Positions 37,078 to 45,355 of a DNA stretch of 64,000 bases are shown piece by piece. The notes under the pieces were generated by a model, which was not told the origin of the DNA, searched no databases, and worked only from the letters and a program-made list of their open reading frames with translations. The stretch comes from CAG-390 sp045543615 (lineage in GTDB: Bacteria > Bacillota > Clostridia > Oscillospirales > CAG-272), in NCBI GenBank assembly GCA_045543615.1, contig JAZPXL010000037.1, positions 62,001-126,000 on the forward strand, given 5' to 3'. The translations under genes and the position numbers were made by a program. Numbering within the stretch: the stretch's first letter is position 1; every line of letters begins with the position of its first letter.

Positions 37078-38565
37078 TTAATCGTCCAGATGCTCGAAAA
37101 TATCACTTGCCATATCGACGGGCAAGCACACTCTCTCAAACCTCACAACTCTCTGATCAAGTTCTGCAAGAGGAGTCGAGATCGGAACGCCCGTTAGATC
37201 GGAAAGCTCGGTGAGGGCAGCATAACCCTCCGGAGGCATACAATCGCTAAGAGCTCTGTATACGCTTGAAGCAAATTTAAACGGGCTTGCAGTAGAAACT
37301 GCAACAGTCATTCTATTAGAGGAACTGTCCTCTACAAACTGATCAAGACAATGGAAAGCCACTGCAGTATGTGTATCTGCAAGGTAATTGAAGTTGTCAT
37401 AATAATCCCTGATAGCCTCGCAAGTCTCCTCTTCGTTTGCGCTGTAACCTACAAAATCTCTCTTGATAATTTCAAATGTCGCCTCGTCAACTTCATACTT
37501 ACCAAGAGCAGAGAGTTCCTCCATACATCTGCGTGCAGTCTCACTGCCTGATGCAAAATAAATAAGTCTCTCAAGGTTGCTTGAAATGAGAATATCCATC
37601 GAAGGAGAAATAGTTGTATGGAACTCACGGTTCTTATCGTAAACACCCGTTGCCAGGAAATCCGTAAGAACATTGTTTTCGTTTGATGCGCATATAAGCT
37701 TGCAGACGGGAAGTCCCATCTTCTTGGCAATATATCCGGCGAGAATATTGCCGAAATTGCCCGTAGGAACACAAAAATCGATTTCCTCACCAAGAGTAAT
37801 GCAATTTTGTCTGACAAGCTCAAGATAAGCCCAGAAATAGTAAACTATCTGTGGTGCAAGTCTGCCCCAGTTGATTGAATTTGCACTCGAAAGGAAATAT
37901 CCTCGCTCGTCAAGCTTTGCAGAGATCTCTGCATCAGAGAAGATCTTCTTTACCCCACTTTGTGCATCATCAAAGTTACCAACAATTGCACAAACATCAA
38001 CGTTTTTGCCGGCCTGAGTAATCATTTGGAGCTTTTGAACCTCGCTTACACCGTCAACAGGATAGAAGACCTTGATCTTGATTCCGTCGACATCACGGTA
38101 GCCCTCAAGAGCGGCTTTACCCGTGTCTCCCGAAGTTGCAACAAGAACAAGCGCAGTTCTTTCTTCGCCCTGTTTTTTAAGGGAAGCCGAAAGCAGCCTC
38201 GGCATTATAGATAATGCCATATCCTTAAATGCAGCCGTCGGGCCGTGCCAAAGCTCGATAGCAGCCTTCCTTTCGTTAAGAACGCTTACAGGTGCAACTG
38301 ACTCAGGAAAAACATTGTTTACATAAGCCTCATTTGCAAATCTCGCAAGCTCATCGTGAGTAAAGTCTTCAAGATACATCGAAAGAATCTCGGTCGCAAG
38401 CTCACAATAATTGAGAGATAGCAGAGAAGAAATATGCTCAAGGCTCAAAACAGGAATTTCTTCCGGAACAAACAGTCCGCCGTCAGGGGCAAGACCCTGC
38501 TTGATAGCATATGAAGCTGAAACCTTATTTGTTCCGTCAATATCTCTTGTACTGATATAATTCAT
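37078..38565 (-). CDS. thrC: threonine synthase
   Basis: A PLP enzyme converting O-phosphohomoserine to threonine. The 495-residue product begins NYISTRDIDGTNKVSASYAIKQGLAPDGGLFVP, typical of the long threonine synthase class. The PLP lysine lies in TAAFKDMAL near residue 115 and the phosphate-binding loop is SGDTGKAAL. The ATG used lies after AAGGTGAGG; an in-frame GTG four codons earlier is part of that site. It is the last gene of the apgM-lepB-rbgA-rnhB-yraN-thrC cluster. Confidence 0.95.
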   Translation of the reverse strand: MNYISTRDIDGTNKVSASYAIKQGLAPDGGLFVPEEIPVLSLEHISSLLSLNYCELATEILSMYLEDFTHDELARFANEAYVNNVFPESVAPVSVLNERKAAIELWHGPTAAFKDMALSIMPRLLSASLKKQGEERTALVLVATSGDTGKAALEGYRDVDGIKIKVFYPVDGVSEVQKLQMITQAGKNVDVCAIVGNFDDAQSGVKKIFSDAEISAKLDERGYFLSSANSINWGRLAPQIVYYFWAYLELVRQNCITLGEEIDFCVPTGNFGNILAGYIAKKMGLPVCKLICASNENNVLTDFLATGVYDKNREFHTTISPSMDILISSNLERLIYFASGSETARRCMEELSALGKYEVDEATFEIIKRDFVGYSANEEETCEAIRDYYDNFNYLADTHTAVAFHCLDQFVEDSSSNRMTVAVSTASPFKFASSVYRALSDCMPPEGYAALTELSDLTGVPISTPLAELDQRVVRFERVCLPVDMASDIFEHLDD

Positions 38566-38573
38566 TTTATACC

Positions 38574-38987
38574 TCACCTTACTTTTCCGAAAGAATTCGG
38601 ATAGTGATTAATTTTTTTAATTGAATAACCCGTTTGAGTTTTATCAAGATAAACCTCAATAATGTCATTTCGGGGAATTTTTCTGTATTTGTGTTCCTTT
38701 AAAAACGCAGTTGAAGCGGCGGTAATATGTCGCTTCTTATCTCTGTCCACTGCAGCAGATGCAGGACCATATCTTGCTTTGCCATAGCTTTTTGGTACGG
38801 TTCTTGTTTTTACCTCTACAAAAACTATGTGACGTAGATCCTCAACGATTATGTCGATTTCATAGCCACCCGCAACTACATTTCTGCCGATAAGTCTGTA
38901 ACCCTGCTTCAGCAGATAATCTGTTGCGATATCTTCACCAAGCAAGCCAACCTCGCCAAGCTGATTCTTTGTGATTTTCTTAAACAT
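38574..38987 (-). CDS. YraN family (UPF0102) nuclease-like protein
   Basis: The 137-residue protein has the family's restriction-endonuclease-like core: GEDIATDYLLKQGYRLIGRN, EIDIIVEDLRHIVFVEVKTR (Asp-ExK active-site pattern) and the RHITAAS helix. Biological function is unsettled. It lies 5 bases after rnhB, a conserved pairing in Firmicutes, and thrC begins 8 bases after it. Confidence 0.9.
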   Translation of the reverse strand: MFKKITKNQLGEVGLLGEDIATDYLLKQGYRLIGRNVVAGGYEIDIIVEDLRHIVFVEVKTRTVPKSYGKARYGPASAAVDRDKKRHITAASTAFLKEHKYRKIPRNDIIEVYLDKTQTGYSIKKINHYPNSFGKVR

Positions 38988-38992
38988 TTATG

Positions 38993-39592
38993 TTAATTAT
39001 CAAGAAATCTTATAAATTTTTTTCTGTGAATGGGAGTTGGACCATATTCTCTCAGTGCATTCATATGCGCCGCAGTTCCGTAGCCCTTATGTCCGGCGAT
39101 GCCGTATTGTGGATACAGGGGATCAATCTCAACGCACCATCTGTCTCTCGTAACCTTTGCTAAAATCGACGCAGCTGCAATAGAGGATGATTTTGCGTCT
39201 CCGCCAACAACACAACGTCCGGGTACTGAAAAATCCCTGAAGATATTTCCGTCAACGAGCAAATAATCAGCAGGCACAGACAAGCCATCAACAGCTCTTC
39301 TCATAGCAAGAAGAGTAGCTTCAAGAATATTGAGCTCATTAATCTCCTCAACGCTCGCTTCAGCAATAGAGTATGATAACGCATTTTCAATAATTAAATC
39401 ATACAAAACATCTCTTGCCTTAGCGTTAAGTTTTTTTGAATCATTAAGCTTGGGAATTTCAATATCAACTGGCAGAATGCAAGCTGCAGCAACCACAGGT
39501 CCACACAAAGGTCCTCTACCGGCTTCATCTATGCCACATACTGATGTAAACCCGTTGCTCACAATTTCTTTTTCGATAGAAAAATCAGGCAT
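38993..39592 (-). CDS. rnhB: ribonuclease HII
   Basis: RNase HII removes ribonucleotides and RNA primers from DNA. The 199-residue product contains VCGIDEAGRGPLCGPVVAA with the first catalytic Asp-Glu, the YLLVDGN strand with a further Asp, and DAKSSSIAAASILAKVTRD. A much longer open frame would overlap rbgA, but AAGGAG lies 7 bases before the ATG chosen here (MPDFSIEKEIV), which restores the normal length. Confidence 0.96.
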   Translation of the reverse strand: MPDFSIEKEIVSNGFTSVCGIDEAGRGPLCGPVVAAACILPVDIEIPKLNDSKKLNAKARDVLYDLIIENALSYSIAEASVEEINELNILEATLLAMRRAVDGLSVPADYLLVDGNIFRDFSVPGRCVVGGDAKSSSIAAASILAKVTRDRWCVEIDPLYPQYGIAGHKGYGTAAHMNALREYGPTPIHRKKFIRFLDN

Positions 39593-39602
39593 AAAGCACT
39601 CC

Positions 39603-40475
39603 TTATTTTTGGGGACAGATGTCAAGTGTAATTCTTCCAATCTTTGCAGCTCTGAACTCATCGAGAAGCACAGCAGCAGTTCTGTCATCATTAATCTCGC
39701 CGCCACGAAGCAAAAAGCCTCTGCGCCTTGCAATTATTTCAAAAAGCTCGCCATCACTTATCTCTTCGCTCATATCATCTTCTGTCAGCTTGTATCTTGC
39801 TGCCAAAAGCTTTGGATGAGTGGCTCTAAGTCTGTTAATTAGAATCACAGAAAGCTCAATTGTGTCGATTACAACATCCTTAACAGCACCCGTGAGAGCA
39901 AGATTTTCACCAACAAGCCTATCGTCAAATTTCGGCCAAAGCACACCGGGCATATCAAGGAGGTCAAGTCCCTCCCGTGTTTGAACCCACTGCTTGTCTC
40001 TCGTTACGCCTGGGCGATCTTCAACCTTAGCTCTTTTTCCACCCGCTATACGGTTGATAAGGGAAGATTTACCAACATTGGGAATTCCAAGAACCATTAC
40101 TCTCAAGTGTCTGCCGTGCATACCCTTACTTTCATAAGCCGCAAGCTTATCAGCGCAAAGGCGTTTAATCGTTGGTGCAATCTGATTAAAGCCCGTTCCG
40201 TCTGCGCAGTCAGTAAGGATACACTCTGTATTTGAGCTTGAATAATATCTGCAAAAGCGTGCAGACTCTTCAGGGTCAGCAAGTGATGCTTTGTTGAGAA
40301 GAATAAGCCTTGGCTTATTCTGGGTCAATCTCTCAATTTCAGGATTTTTCGAGCTGAGAGGTATTCTTGCATCACGCATTTCTATTATTGCGTCTACATT
40401 TTTCAGGTTTTCGGAGATCATTCTGCGAGTTTTCGCCATATGTCCCGGAAACCACTGTATAATCTGTGATGGCAT
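39603..40475 (-). CDS. rbgA: ribosome biogenesis GTPase RbgA (YlqF)
   Basis: RbgA is a circularly permuted GTPase required for late 50S assembly. The 290-residue protein starts PSQIIQWFPGHMAKTRRMI, and carries the permuted order: LLNKASLAD (G4), then VLGIPNVGKSS (G1), then LLDMPGVLWP (G3). A C-terminal ANTAR-like RNA-binding region follows. Start choice rests on AAGGAAAG before the ATG. It lies between lepB and rnhB, the usual order. Confidence 0.97.
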   Translation of the reverse strand: MPSQIIQWFPGHMAKTRRMISENLKNVDAIIEMRDARIPLSSKNPEIERLTQNKPRLILLNKASLADPEESARFCRYYSSSNTECILTDCADGTGFNQIAPTIKRLCADKLAAYESKGMHGRHLRVMVLGIPNVGKSSLINRIAGGKRAKVEDRPGVTRDKQWVQTREGLDLLDMPGVLWPKFDDRLVGENLALTGAVKDVVIDTIELSVILINRLRATHPKLLAARYKLTEDDMSEEISDGELFEIIARRRGFLLRGGEINDDRTAAVLLDEFRAAKIGRITLDICPQK

Positions 40476-40485
40476 TTTTCTTTCC

Positions 40486-41163
40486 TTAATCCACACTACC
40501 AAATTTTTCAAAAGGTGTAATTCTGCAAATCACCTTTCCAAGCACTCGTCTTTCGTCAACAAATCCAATGCTGTTAAATCTGCTGTCCGACGAATGATTT
40601 CTGTTGTCCCCCATAACAAACAAGCAACCGTCAGGCACTTGTATAGGATAATCGTGATCACTTTGAAGAACCATAGCGTCTGAATACTTAGCGTAATCTT
40701 CCTCAAGAACCACGGGATTTTCCTTGTTTTCATCATATACAGTGACAACAAGCTTATCATTTGCGGCATAAACATCAACCCATTGACCTTCTGTGGCAAT
40801 AACTCTCTTAACAATAGGCTCGTTAAATACAGTTCCTGTCTGATGAAAAACAATTATATCCTTATACTCCGGAGTATAGAAAAGATCTGTTACAAGAAGC
40901 ATCTCGCCGTGAAGCAAAGTGTTTTCCATCGATTGCCCATCAACTCTGCAAACTCTGAAAATTGAGCTGAAAATAAGCAAAACTATACAAGCTGACAGGA
41001 TAAACAGCTCAAAATATTCAAACAGCTCACCCGCAAATGTAGTCTTTTTCTTAACGGGTTTTACGGCCACCGCATCTGTTTCCGTGGAAGTTTCTTCCGT
41101 TGTCTGAGTCACTTGAGTGACTTCTTCCTCTTGGACTATCTCATTATTCTTGTTATCGTTCAT
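40486..41163 (-). CDS. lepB: signal peptidase I
   Basis: Cleaves signal peptides of exported proteins at the outer face of the membrane. The 225-residue product has an unusually Thr/Glu-rich cytoplasmic N-terminus, one membrane helix (about 50-68), the catalytic Ser78 in RVDGQSMENTL, the general base Lys119 in EPIVKRVIA, and box E GDNRNHSSDSR. It is co-transcribed with apgM upstream and rbgA downstream. Confidence 0.97.
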   Translation of the reverse strand: MNDNKNNEIVQEEEVTQVTQTTEETSTETDAVAVKPVKKKTTFAGELFEYFELFILSACIVLLIFSSIFRVCRVDGQSMENTLLHGEMLLVTDLFYTPEYKDIIVFHQTGTVFNEPIVKRVIATEGQWVDVYAANDKLVVTVYDENKENPVVLEEDYAKYSDAMVLQSDHDYPIQVPDGCLFVMGDNRNHSSDSRFNSIGFVDERRVLGKVICRITPFEKFGSVD

Positions 41164-41175
41164 AAATCCATCTCC

Positions 41176-42390
41176 TCAACGATTACAAATATCAATAAAA
41201 TACTGCATAAGCTTCCATCCGTCAGCAATATATTCACCCTCGGCACAAGCATCTTCGGTATATGTTGATATGCCGTTTGTTGCATTTTTTGAAGAATAAA
41301 TAAGGTATGGGACAGGTGCTCTCGTGTGCGTACGCAATCTAACAGGCGTGGGGTGATCGGGAAGAATCATAATTCCAAAGTCCTCGCCGCAACTTTGCAA
41401 ATACTTAAATACAGGTGCGAGAACACGGCTGTCAATGTTTTCGATGCATCGCATTTTGTTTTCGGCCTCGCCTCTGTGCCCGTGTTCATCGGGGCCCTCG
41501 AGATGAACGTAAACAAGTTCAACGCCACTCATAAATGCATCGATAGCCGCATTAGCCTTGCCCTCATAATTGGTGTGTAGGTTACCGGTTGCACCCTCAA
41601 CATCAATCGAACGCATCTTTGCGCTGATTCCAAGCCCTTTTATGAGGTCAACAGCCGAAATAACAGCTCCGGAAATGCCAAATTTGTCAGCAAAGCAGGG
41701 AAGTGTCATCTTCTTTCCGGGACTCCAAAGCCAACAGCTGTTTGCAACGTTGAGTCCCTTCTTGCGTCTTTCTACATTTATTGGATGATTGTCAAGAATT
41801 TCGCAGCTTCTCTCCATAAACTCACGGAAAACATCGCCCCTTTCTCCTGAGGGAAGATGCTCACCTATGCGCTTTCCAATAAGATCGTGAGGCCTTGCAA
41901 AAGGATATCTGTCATCAACATTCTTCCAAAGCATACAATGACGATAAGACATTCCAACATAAAGATGTCTGAGATCATTGGCAAACTCAGCGTTGAGTGC
42001 TTCGACAAGAACTGCCGCCTCCTCGGTGCTTATCTCACCGGCTCCATTATCAAGAAGAATGCGATCCTCGTAATTATCAGCATCACTAAGAGTAACAAAA
42101 TTGCATCTTATTGCTACATCGTCATCATCCATCGAAAGCCCCATACTTACAGCCTCGATTGGAGAACGTCCTTTTGAATATACAATGGGATCAAACGAAA
42201 GAATTGACATATTGGCAGTATCGGATTCAGGAACCATACCCATAGGAACATTCTGCACAAGTCCACAATGAGATACTTTAGCTAAAGAGTCCATAAGAGG
42301 CTTATTTGCTGCTTCCATTGGAGTGCGATTATCAAGTATATCAATCTTTTCATCCGCCATACCATCGGGGATAAGAACAAAATATTTCAT
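41176..42390 (-). CDS. apgM: cofactor-independent phosphoglycerate mutase, ApgM type
   Basis: Interconverts 3- and 2-phosphoglycerate in glycolysis. The 404-residue product belongs to the archaeal-type alkaline phosphatase superfamily group: it begins KYFVLIPDGMADEKID, has the nucleophile Ser in SDTANMSILSFDP near residue 59, and metal ligands in HLEGPDEHGHRGE and ILPDHPTPVRLRTHTRAPVP. It heads the minus-strand operon, behind a TTGCTT-TATAAT promoter, with lepB 12 bases downstream. Confidence 0.93.
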   Translation of the reverse strand: MKYFVLIPDGMADEKIDILDNRTPMEAANKPLMDSLAKVSHCGLVQNVPMGMVPESDTANMSILSFDPIVYSKGRSPIEAVSMGLSMDDDDVAIRCNFVTLSDADNYEDRILLDNGAGEISTEEAAVLVEALNAEFANDLRHLYVGMSYRHCMLWKNVDDRYPFARPHDLIGKRIGEHLPSGERGDVFREFMERSCEILDNHPINVERRKKGLNVANSCWLWSPGKKMTLPCFADKFGISGAVISAVDLIKGLGISAKMRSIDVEGATGNLHTNYEGKANAAIDAFMSGVELVYVHLEGPDEHGHRGEAENKMRCIENIDSRVLAPVFKYLQSCGEDFGIMILPDHPTPVRLRTHTRAPVPYLIYSSKNATNGISTYTEDACAEGEYIADGWKLMQYFIDICNR

Positions 42391-42424
42391 AATAAATACC
42401 TTTGTATAAAAAATTATTCATAAT

Positions 42425-42453
42425 ATTATATCACATTTAAAGAAATAAAGCAA
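42425..42453 (-). promoter_or_regulatory. sigma-A promoter of apgM-lepB-rbgA-rnhB-yraN-thrC
   Basis: On the minus strand TTGCTT and a perfect TATAAT are spaced by 17 bases, about 35 bases before the apgM start. Confidence 0.78.
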
Positions 42454-42534
42454 GAAGATTTTCAAAAAATACAGCTTGCGTACAATAATGTTGGAATTTT
42501 TGTTAAATTTAATAAAATTGATTAGCAAGATGCC

Positions 42535-42563
42535 TTGAAAATTAATCAAAAATATGCTATCAT
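42535..42563 (+). promoter_or_regulatory. sigma-A promoter of the hypothetical anchored protein
   Basis: TTGAAA and TATCAT are spaced by 17 bases and lie 25 bases before the start codon at 42,589. Confidence 0.7.
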
Positions 42564-42588
42564 ATTTGTATATTTGAGAGGTATAAAT

Positions 42589-43296
42589 ATGAACGCACAA
42601 AAAAAGAATAATTCTAACACAAATACCAATAATAGCCAATCATCAAGAAACAAAGCGATTCTCAAAAAGCTTTTAATTATCATTATGGTGCTTGCTATTG
42701 TAATAGTCGCAGTATATTTCATTCTGAGAGGCGTATCAGCTTACTTAAGTGAAGGACCTTCCGATGACGAGTCCCGTGGTCAAAGTATTATTTTCTATCC
42801 TGCGGACTACGAAGAAGACATTATGCTTGACCAGAAATACTTGGATCTCGATAGAAACTTCTACTATAATAACACCAGAACCGGCGAAAAGCTGTCCTAT
42901 GACCCCAACACGCTTGACACTATACCTTCACAAGAAAAGGGCGCAATTGCGGTTATAACAGCATTTATCAACCACGCTATATACGGAGAATACGCAGAGC
43001 TTAACAGCCTTTTCAGCGAAGAATATTTTGAAAACGGATTTAAGCCCAAGATGGAATTTACAAAACAAAAGCTTTATGACATCGAGATCGAGTTCTATCA
43101 GGAAACATCAACTAACGAAGACGGCGTAACTGTAACGAGCTATGACTACTGGCTGTATTACAAAATACGCAGAAACAATGGTACTTTCCGAAACGATATG
43201 GCAAGCGATTGTTCAAGAAAAGAATATATCCGTTTGAGCGAAAGAGATGGAAAATGGGAAATTGATATTTTAAAGCCATTTGTCACAGCAAAATAA
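42589..43296 (+). CDS. hypothetical single-pass membrane protein
   Basis: Not recognised. The 235-residue product has an Asn/Ser/Lys-rich cytoplasmic N-terminus, one transmembrane helix at about 27-48 (LLIIIMVLAIVIVAVYFIL), and an extracytoplasmic domain whose last 120 residues look like a small alpha-plus-beta fold of NTF2 or SnoaL type (AITAFINHAIYGEYAELNSLF ... DGKWEIDILKPF). The start lies after GAGAGGT. It has its own promoter and terminator and is divergent from the apgM operon. Confidence 0.65.
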   Translation: MNAQKKNNSNTNTNNSQSSRNKAILKKLLIIIMVLAIVIVAVYFILRGVSAYLSEGPSDDESRGQSIIFYPADYEEDIMLDQKYLDLDRNFYYNNTRTGEKLSYDPNTLDTIPSQEKGAIAVITAFINHAIYGEYAELNSLFSEEYFENGFKPKMEFTKQKLYDIEIEFYQETSTNEDGVTVTSYDYWLYYKIRRNNGTFRNDMASDCSRKEYIRLSERDGKWEIDILKPFVTAK

Positions 43297-43324
43297 AAAA
43301 CGGTCGAATTATCGACCGTTTTTT
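43295..43324 (+). terminator. rho-independent terminator
   Basis: AAAAAACGGTCGA pairs with TCGACCGTTTTTT around an ATTA loop, beginning within the stop codon of the preceding gene. It could also serve the convergent gene. Confidence 0.92.
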
Positions 43325-43366
43325 ACAATTATTACCATAAAACAATTGCTATTAAATGGAAAATAA

Positions 43367-43792
43367 TTAGCTCAGTGATGCAAGTAAAGTGTCGAGCCAA
43401 GCGTCAAGTGTCGAAAGCTCCTCATCAGAAAGCTTACCAAGGAAAGGAAGACCACCCTTGATTCTAAGAATTTCGGGATAAACATTACCACCGGCCTTTG
43501 CTACGTACTCACGAAGAGCGTTGGCACACTTATCGTTACCGTCAAGAATGAAAGCAACATTTGCAGCCTTGGTCTTGTCAAGATTTTCGCAGAAAAGGCG
43601 AACTTTGTTTTCGGGTTCATCCTTTGCAGAAATACCGATGATGACCAGTCGCTCTTTATCGCAAGAATATGCAGGTGGAATAACATCTACTGAATTGTTG
43701 TTTGTCAGCTGATACTTAGCTTTAATATGATCACCGATAGTAACAAATTTCTTTTTGCTTGAAGCATAAAGATAACGCATTTTAATAGCCAT
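43367..43792 (-). CDS. hypothetical protein, flavodoxin-like fold suspected
   Basis: The 141-residue product has alternating strands and helices (ERLVIIGISAKDE, AANVAFILDGN) and ends in an acidic Leu-rich helix. The order resembles a flavodoxin-like domain, but the N-terminal phosphate loop is Ser/Lys-rich (YASSKKKFVTIGDHI) and not canonical, so FMN binding is doubtful. The ATG used follows CGGAGG. A perfect consensus promoter with an overlapping palindrome lies about 40 bases upstream, suggesting tight control. Confidence 0.55.
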   Translation of the reverse strand: MAIKMRYLYASSKKKFVTIGDHIKAKYQLTNNNSVDVIPPAYSCDKERLVIIGISAKDEPENKVRLFCENLDKTKAANVAFILDGNDKCANALREYVAKAGGNVYPEILRIKGGLPFLGKLSDEELSTLDAWLDTLLASLS

Positions 43793-43828
43793 TTTAAAAC
43801 CTCCGGATAAAATAGAATAAGAGATGTT

Positions 43829-43865
43829 GCTATAACTATTATAGCACAAAAAAATAATTTGTCAA
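43829..43865 (-). promoter_or_regulatory. consensus promoter with palindromic operator over the -10 box
   Basis: On the minus strand TTGACA and TATAAT, both perfect, are spaced by 16 bases. A perfect 17-base palindrome (GCTATAA-CTA-TTATAGC, 43,829-43,845) covers the -10 box and the start region, where a dimeric repressor would block polymerase. Confidence 0.7.
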
Positions 43866-44222
43866 AAGTAAAATTAAAAAGAAATATTTTTTGTACGAAT
43901 GTACATTTTTGAAAAATAAAATTGTTGAAAACTAACAAAGCGAATACAGTAATTAATTACAATCAAAAGCAAAAAACAAAATTCAAGCTACATATAGAAA
44001 ACATTCAAACCCAACAGACAGAACAATCACCAATAAATCCAAAACCTACTCAAAAACACCGGAAGGCTTAAATCAAGCCATTTTATCCTTTTCCACTTCC
44101 CTCTATTGCGCAAAACAATAATTTTGTGAAATTATATAGATTCTAAGATAGGTCCATCTTCAGTTTTATTCACCGCTATATTTTTAGTGGTTGGCAGTAC
44201 GACATATTCCTACAAAAATTTA
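43866..44222. other. AT-rich intergenic stretch without a supported gene
   Basis: This stretch between the divergent promoters of the flavodoxin-like gene and smpB holds no credible open frame. A weak hairpin (GGCTT-AAATC-AAGCC) is seen near 44,066. I see no tRNA or riboswitch. Confidence 0.5.
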
Positions 44223-44251
44223 TTGACTTTTATTTCTGTTTGTGATATACT
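44223..44251 (+). promoter_or_regulatory. sigma-A promoter of smpB
   Basis: TTGACT and TATACT are spaced by 17 bases, 49 bases before the smpB start. Confidence 0.75.
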
Positions 44252-44300
44252 TTATATCGGCTTGATTAACAATTTGTTATTTTAGAAAGGAGATGTCTGC

Positions 44301-44771
44301 GTGGCACGATCGAGAGGAACTAAACAGATCGCATCAAATCGCAAGGCTTATCACGATTACTTTATAGATGACAGATACGAAGCAGGCATTTCGCTTATAG
44401 GTACTGAGGTTAAAAGTCTTCGTGCAGGTCAGGTGAATTTAAAGGATGCTTATTGTACCATTAAGGATGGCGAAATTTTTCTTAACGGTGTTCACATAAG
44501 CCCTTATGAACAAGGAAACATATTCAACGGAGATCCAAGGCGAGTGCGCAAGCTACTTATGCACAAGCGTGAAATCCTGAAGCTCTTCTCTCTTGTTTCG
44601 CAAAAAGGCTACACTCTGATACCACTTTCGCTTTATTTTAAAGATTCTAAAGTCAAGGTTGAAATTGGTCTTTGCCGTGGTAAAAAGCTTTACGACAAGC
44701 GCGACTCTGAGGCGGCAAAGCAAGCGTCAAGAGACAGCGAGCGTGCTCGTAAAATGCATGCAGATTATTGA
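44301..44771 (+). CDS. smpB: SsrA-binding protein SmpB
   Basis: SmpB binds tmRNA and delivers it to stalled ribosomes. The 156-residue product shows the OB-fold core (KAYHDYFIDDRYEAGISLIGTEVKSLR), the PHYEQ-like ISPYEQGN, and the basic C-terminal tail (GKKLYDKRDSEAAKQ). The start is GTG, supported by AAAGGAG 9 bases upstream. ssrA follows 42 bases after its stop. Confidence 0.97.
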   Translation: MARSRGTKQIASNRKAYHDYFIDDRYEAGISLIGTEVKSLRAGQVNLKDAYCTIKDGEIFLNGVHISPYEQGNIFNGDPRRVRKLLMHKREILKLFSLVSQKGYTLIPLSLYFKDSKVKVEIGLCRGKKLYDKRDSEAAKQASRDSERARKMHADY

Positions 44772-44813
44772 TTTACAAATTGAATCAATAATTTCACAAA
44801 ATTTCGATAATAT

Positions 44814-45181
44814 GGGGGCGTAAAGGTTTCGACGGGGATTTTGAGATACGGTAAGCGAGTAGAGCTGAGCAACTCTCAAACGGCTCAAATTAAACATTAA
44901 ACGCAAACGAAGAATTTGCTCTTGCAGCCTAATTAGGCTGTGACGCAGCTCTGCGGAGCTGCCCGTTCCGTCTCGGAGTATCGCGGCCGAGAATGTGAGC
45001 GTCATGTAGCGGTGAACGTGCATTGCTCTTTAGCCTTTGAGGCAGTCACGCAAAAAAAGGATACCAAAACAAGTAGAGTGTCGCTTCTCGACTTGCGCTG
45101 GGAATCTTAAATAATCGACTACACTCGTAGAAAGCCGTAAGGATAGGTTTTCGGACAGGGGTTCAATTCCCCTCGCCTCCA
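44814..45181 (+). ncRNA. ssrA: transfer-messenger RNA
   Basis: tmRNA rescues stalled ribosomes and tags the nascent chain for ClpXP. The 5' end GGGGGCGTAAAGGTTTCGAC and 3' end GGTTCAATTCCCCTCGCCTCCA form the tRNA-like acceptor (7 bp, GGGGGCG with CGCCTCC) and T-arm, with CCA encoded. The tag frame starts at GCA 44,903 and reads ANEEFALAA before TAA, a nine-residue clostridial-type tag ending in the usual Ala-Leu-Ala-Ala. It sits directly after smpB. Confidence 0.97.
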
Positions 45182-45198
45182 GCGTTAGAATAATGAGA

Positions 45199-45236
45199 AA
45201 TCCCGCGTAAAGTATCGACTTTGCGCGGGATTCTTA
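45199..45236 (+). terminator. terminator of ssrA
   Basis: AATCCCGCGTAAAGT pairs with ACTTTGCGCGGGATT over 15 bp, including one G-U pair, around an ATCG loop; T-rich sequence follows. This is the last element that clearly belongs to the clostridial half. Confidence 0.88.
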
Positions 45237-45355
45237 TTACACCACACACAATCCCACCGAAAACCTTTTTACGCATCCGTTGCAAAACATTTACCGAAAC
45301 ATTATTGCTGCGGAACAGGCATACAAGGATAAATCTTGCCATTTGATAACATGTA
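45237..45355. other. boundary between clostridial and verrucomicrobial sequence
   Basis: Between the ssrA terminator and the start of rnd the sequence changes from AT-rich DNA with A/T-ending codons and strong ribosome sites to GC-rich DNA with C/G-ending codons. Gene content changes from Clostridia to Verrucomicrobiota at the same place. No integrase, insertion sequence or repeat of the ssrA 3' end is seen. The exact break cannot be fixed from the sequence. Confidence 0.8.

Noticed and set aside
38993..39733. Long form of RNase HII starting inside rbgA
   Set aside because: A clear AAGGAG precedes the internal ATG at 39,592, and the shorter product matches the family length.
44767..44811. 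Separate promoter for ssrA (TTGAAT ... GATAAT)
   Set aside because: Spacing is 20 bases and the -10-like box ends 3 bases before the mature 5' end, so it does not give a sensible start. Co-transcription with smpB and processing is simpler.
45280..45354. N-terminal extension of RNase D upstream of the chosen ATG
   Set aside because: The 25 extra codons begin with TTG, lie in the boundary region and show no similarity to RNase D. They are probably fortuitous open sequence.
44814..45355. tmRNA as the attachment site of a genomic island
   Set aside because: tmRNA ends are frequent integration targets, but there is no integrase, no repeat of the ssrA 3' end downstream, and the right side is core verrucomicrobial chromosome. 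A chimeric assembly explains it better.
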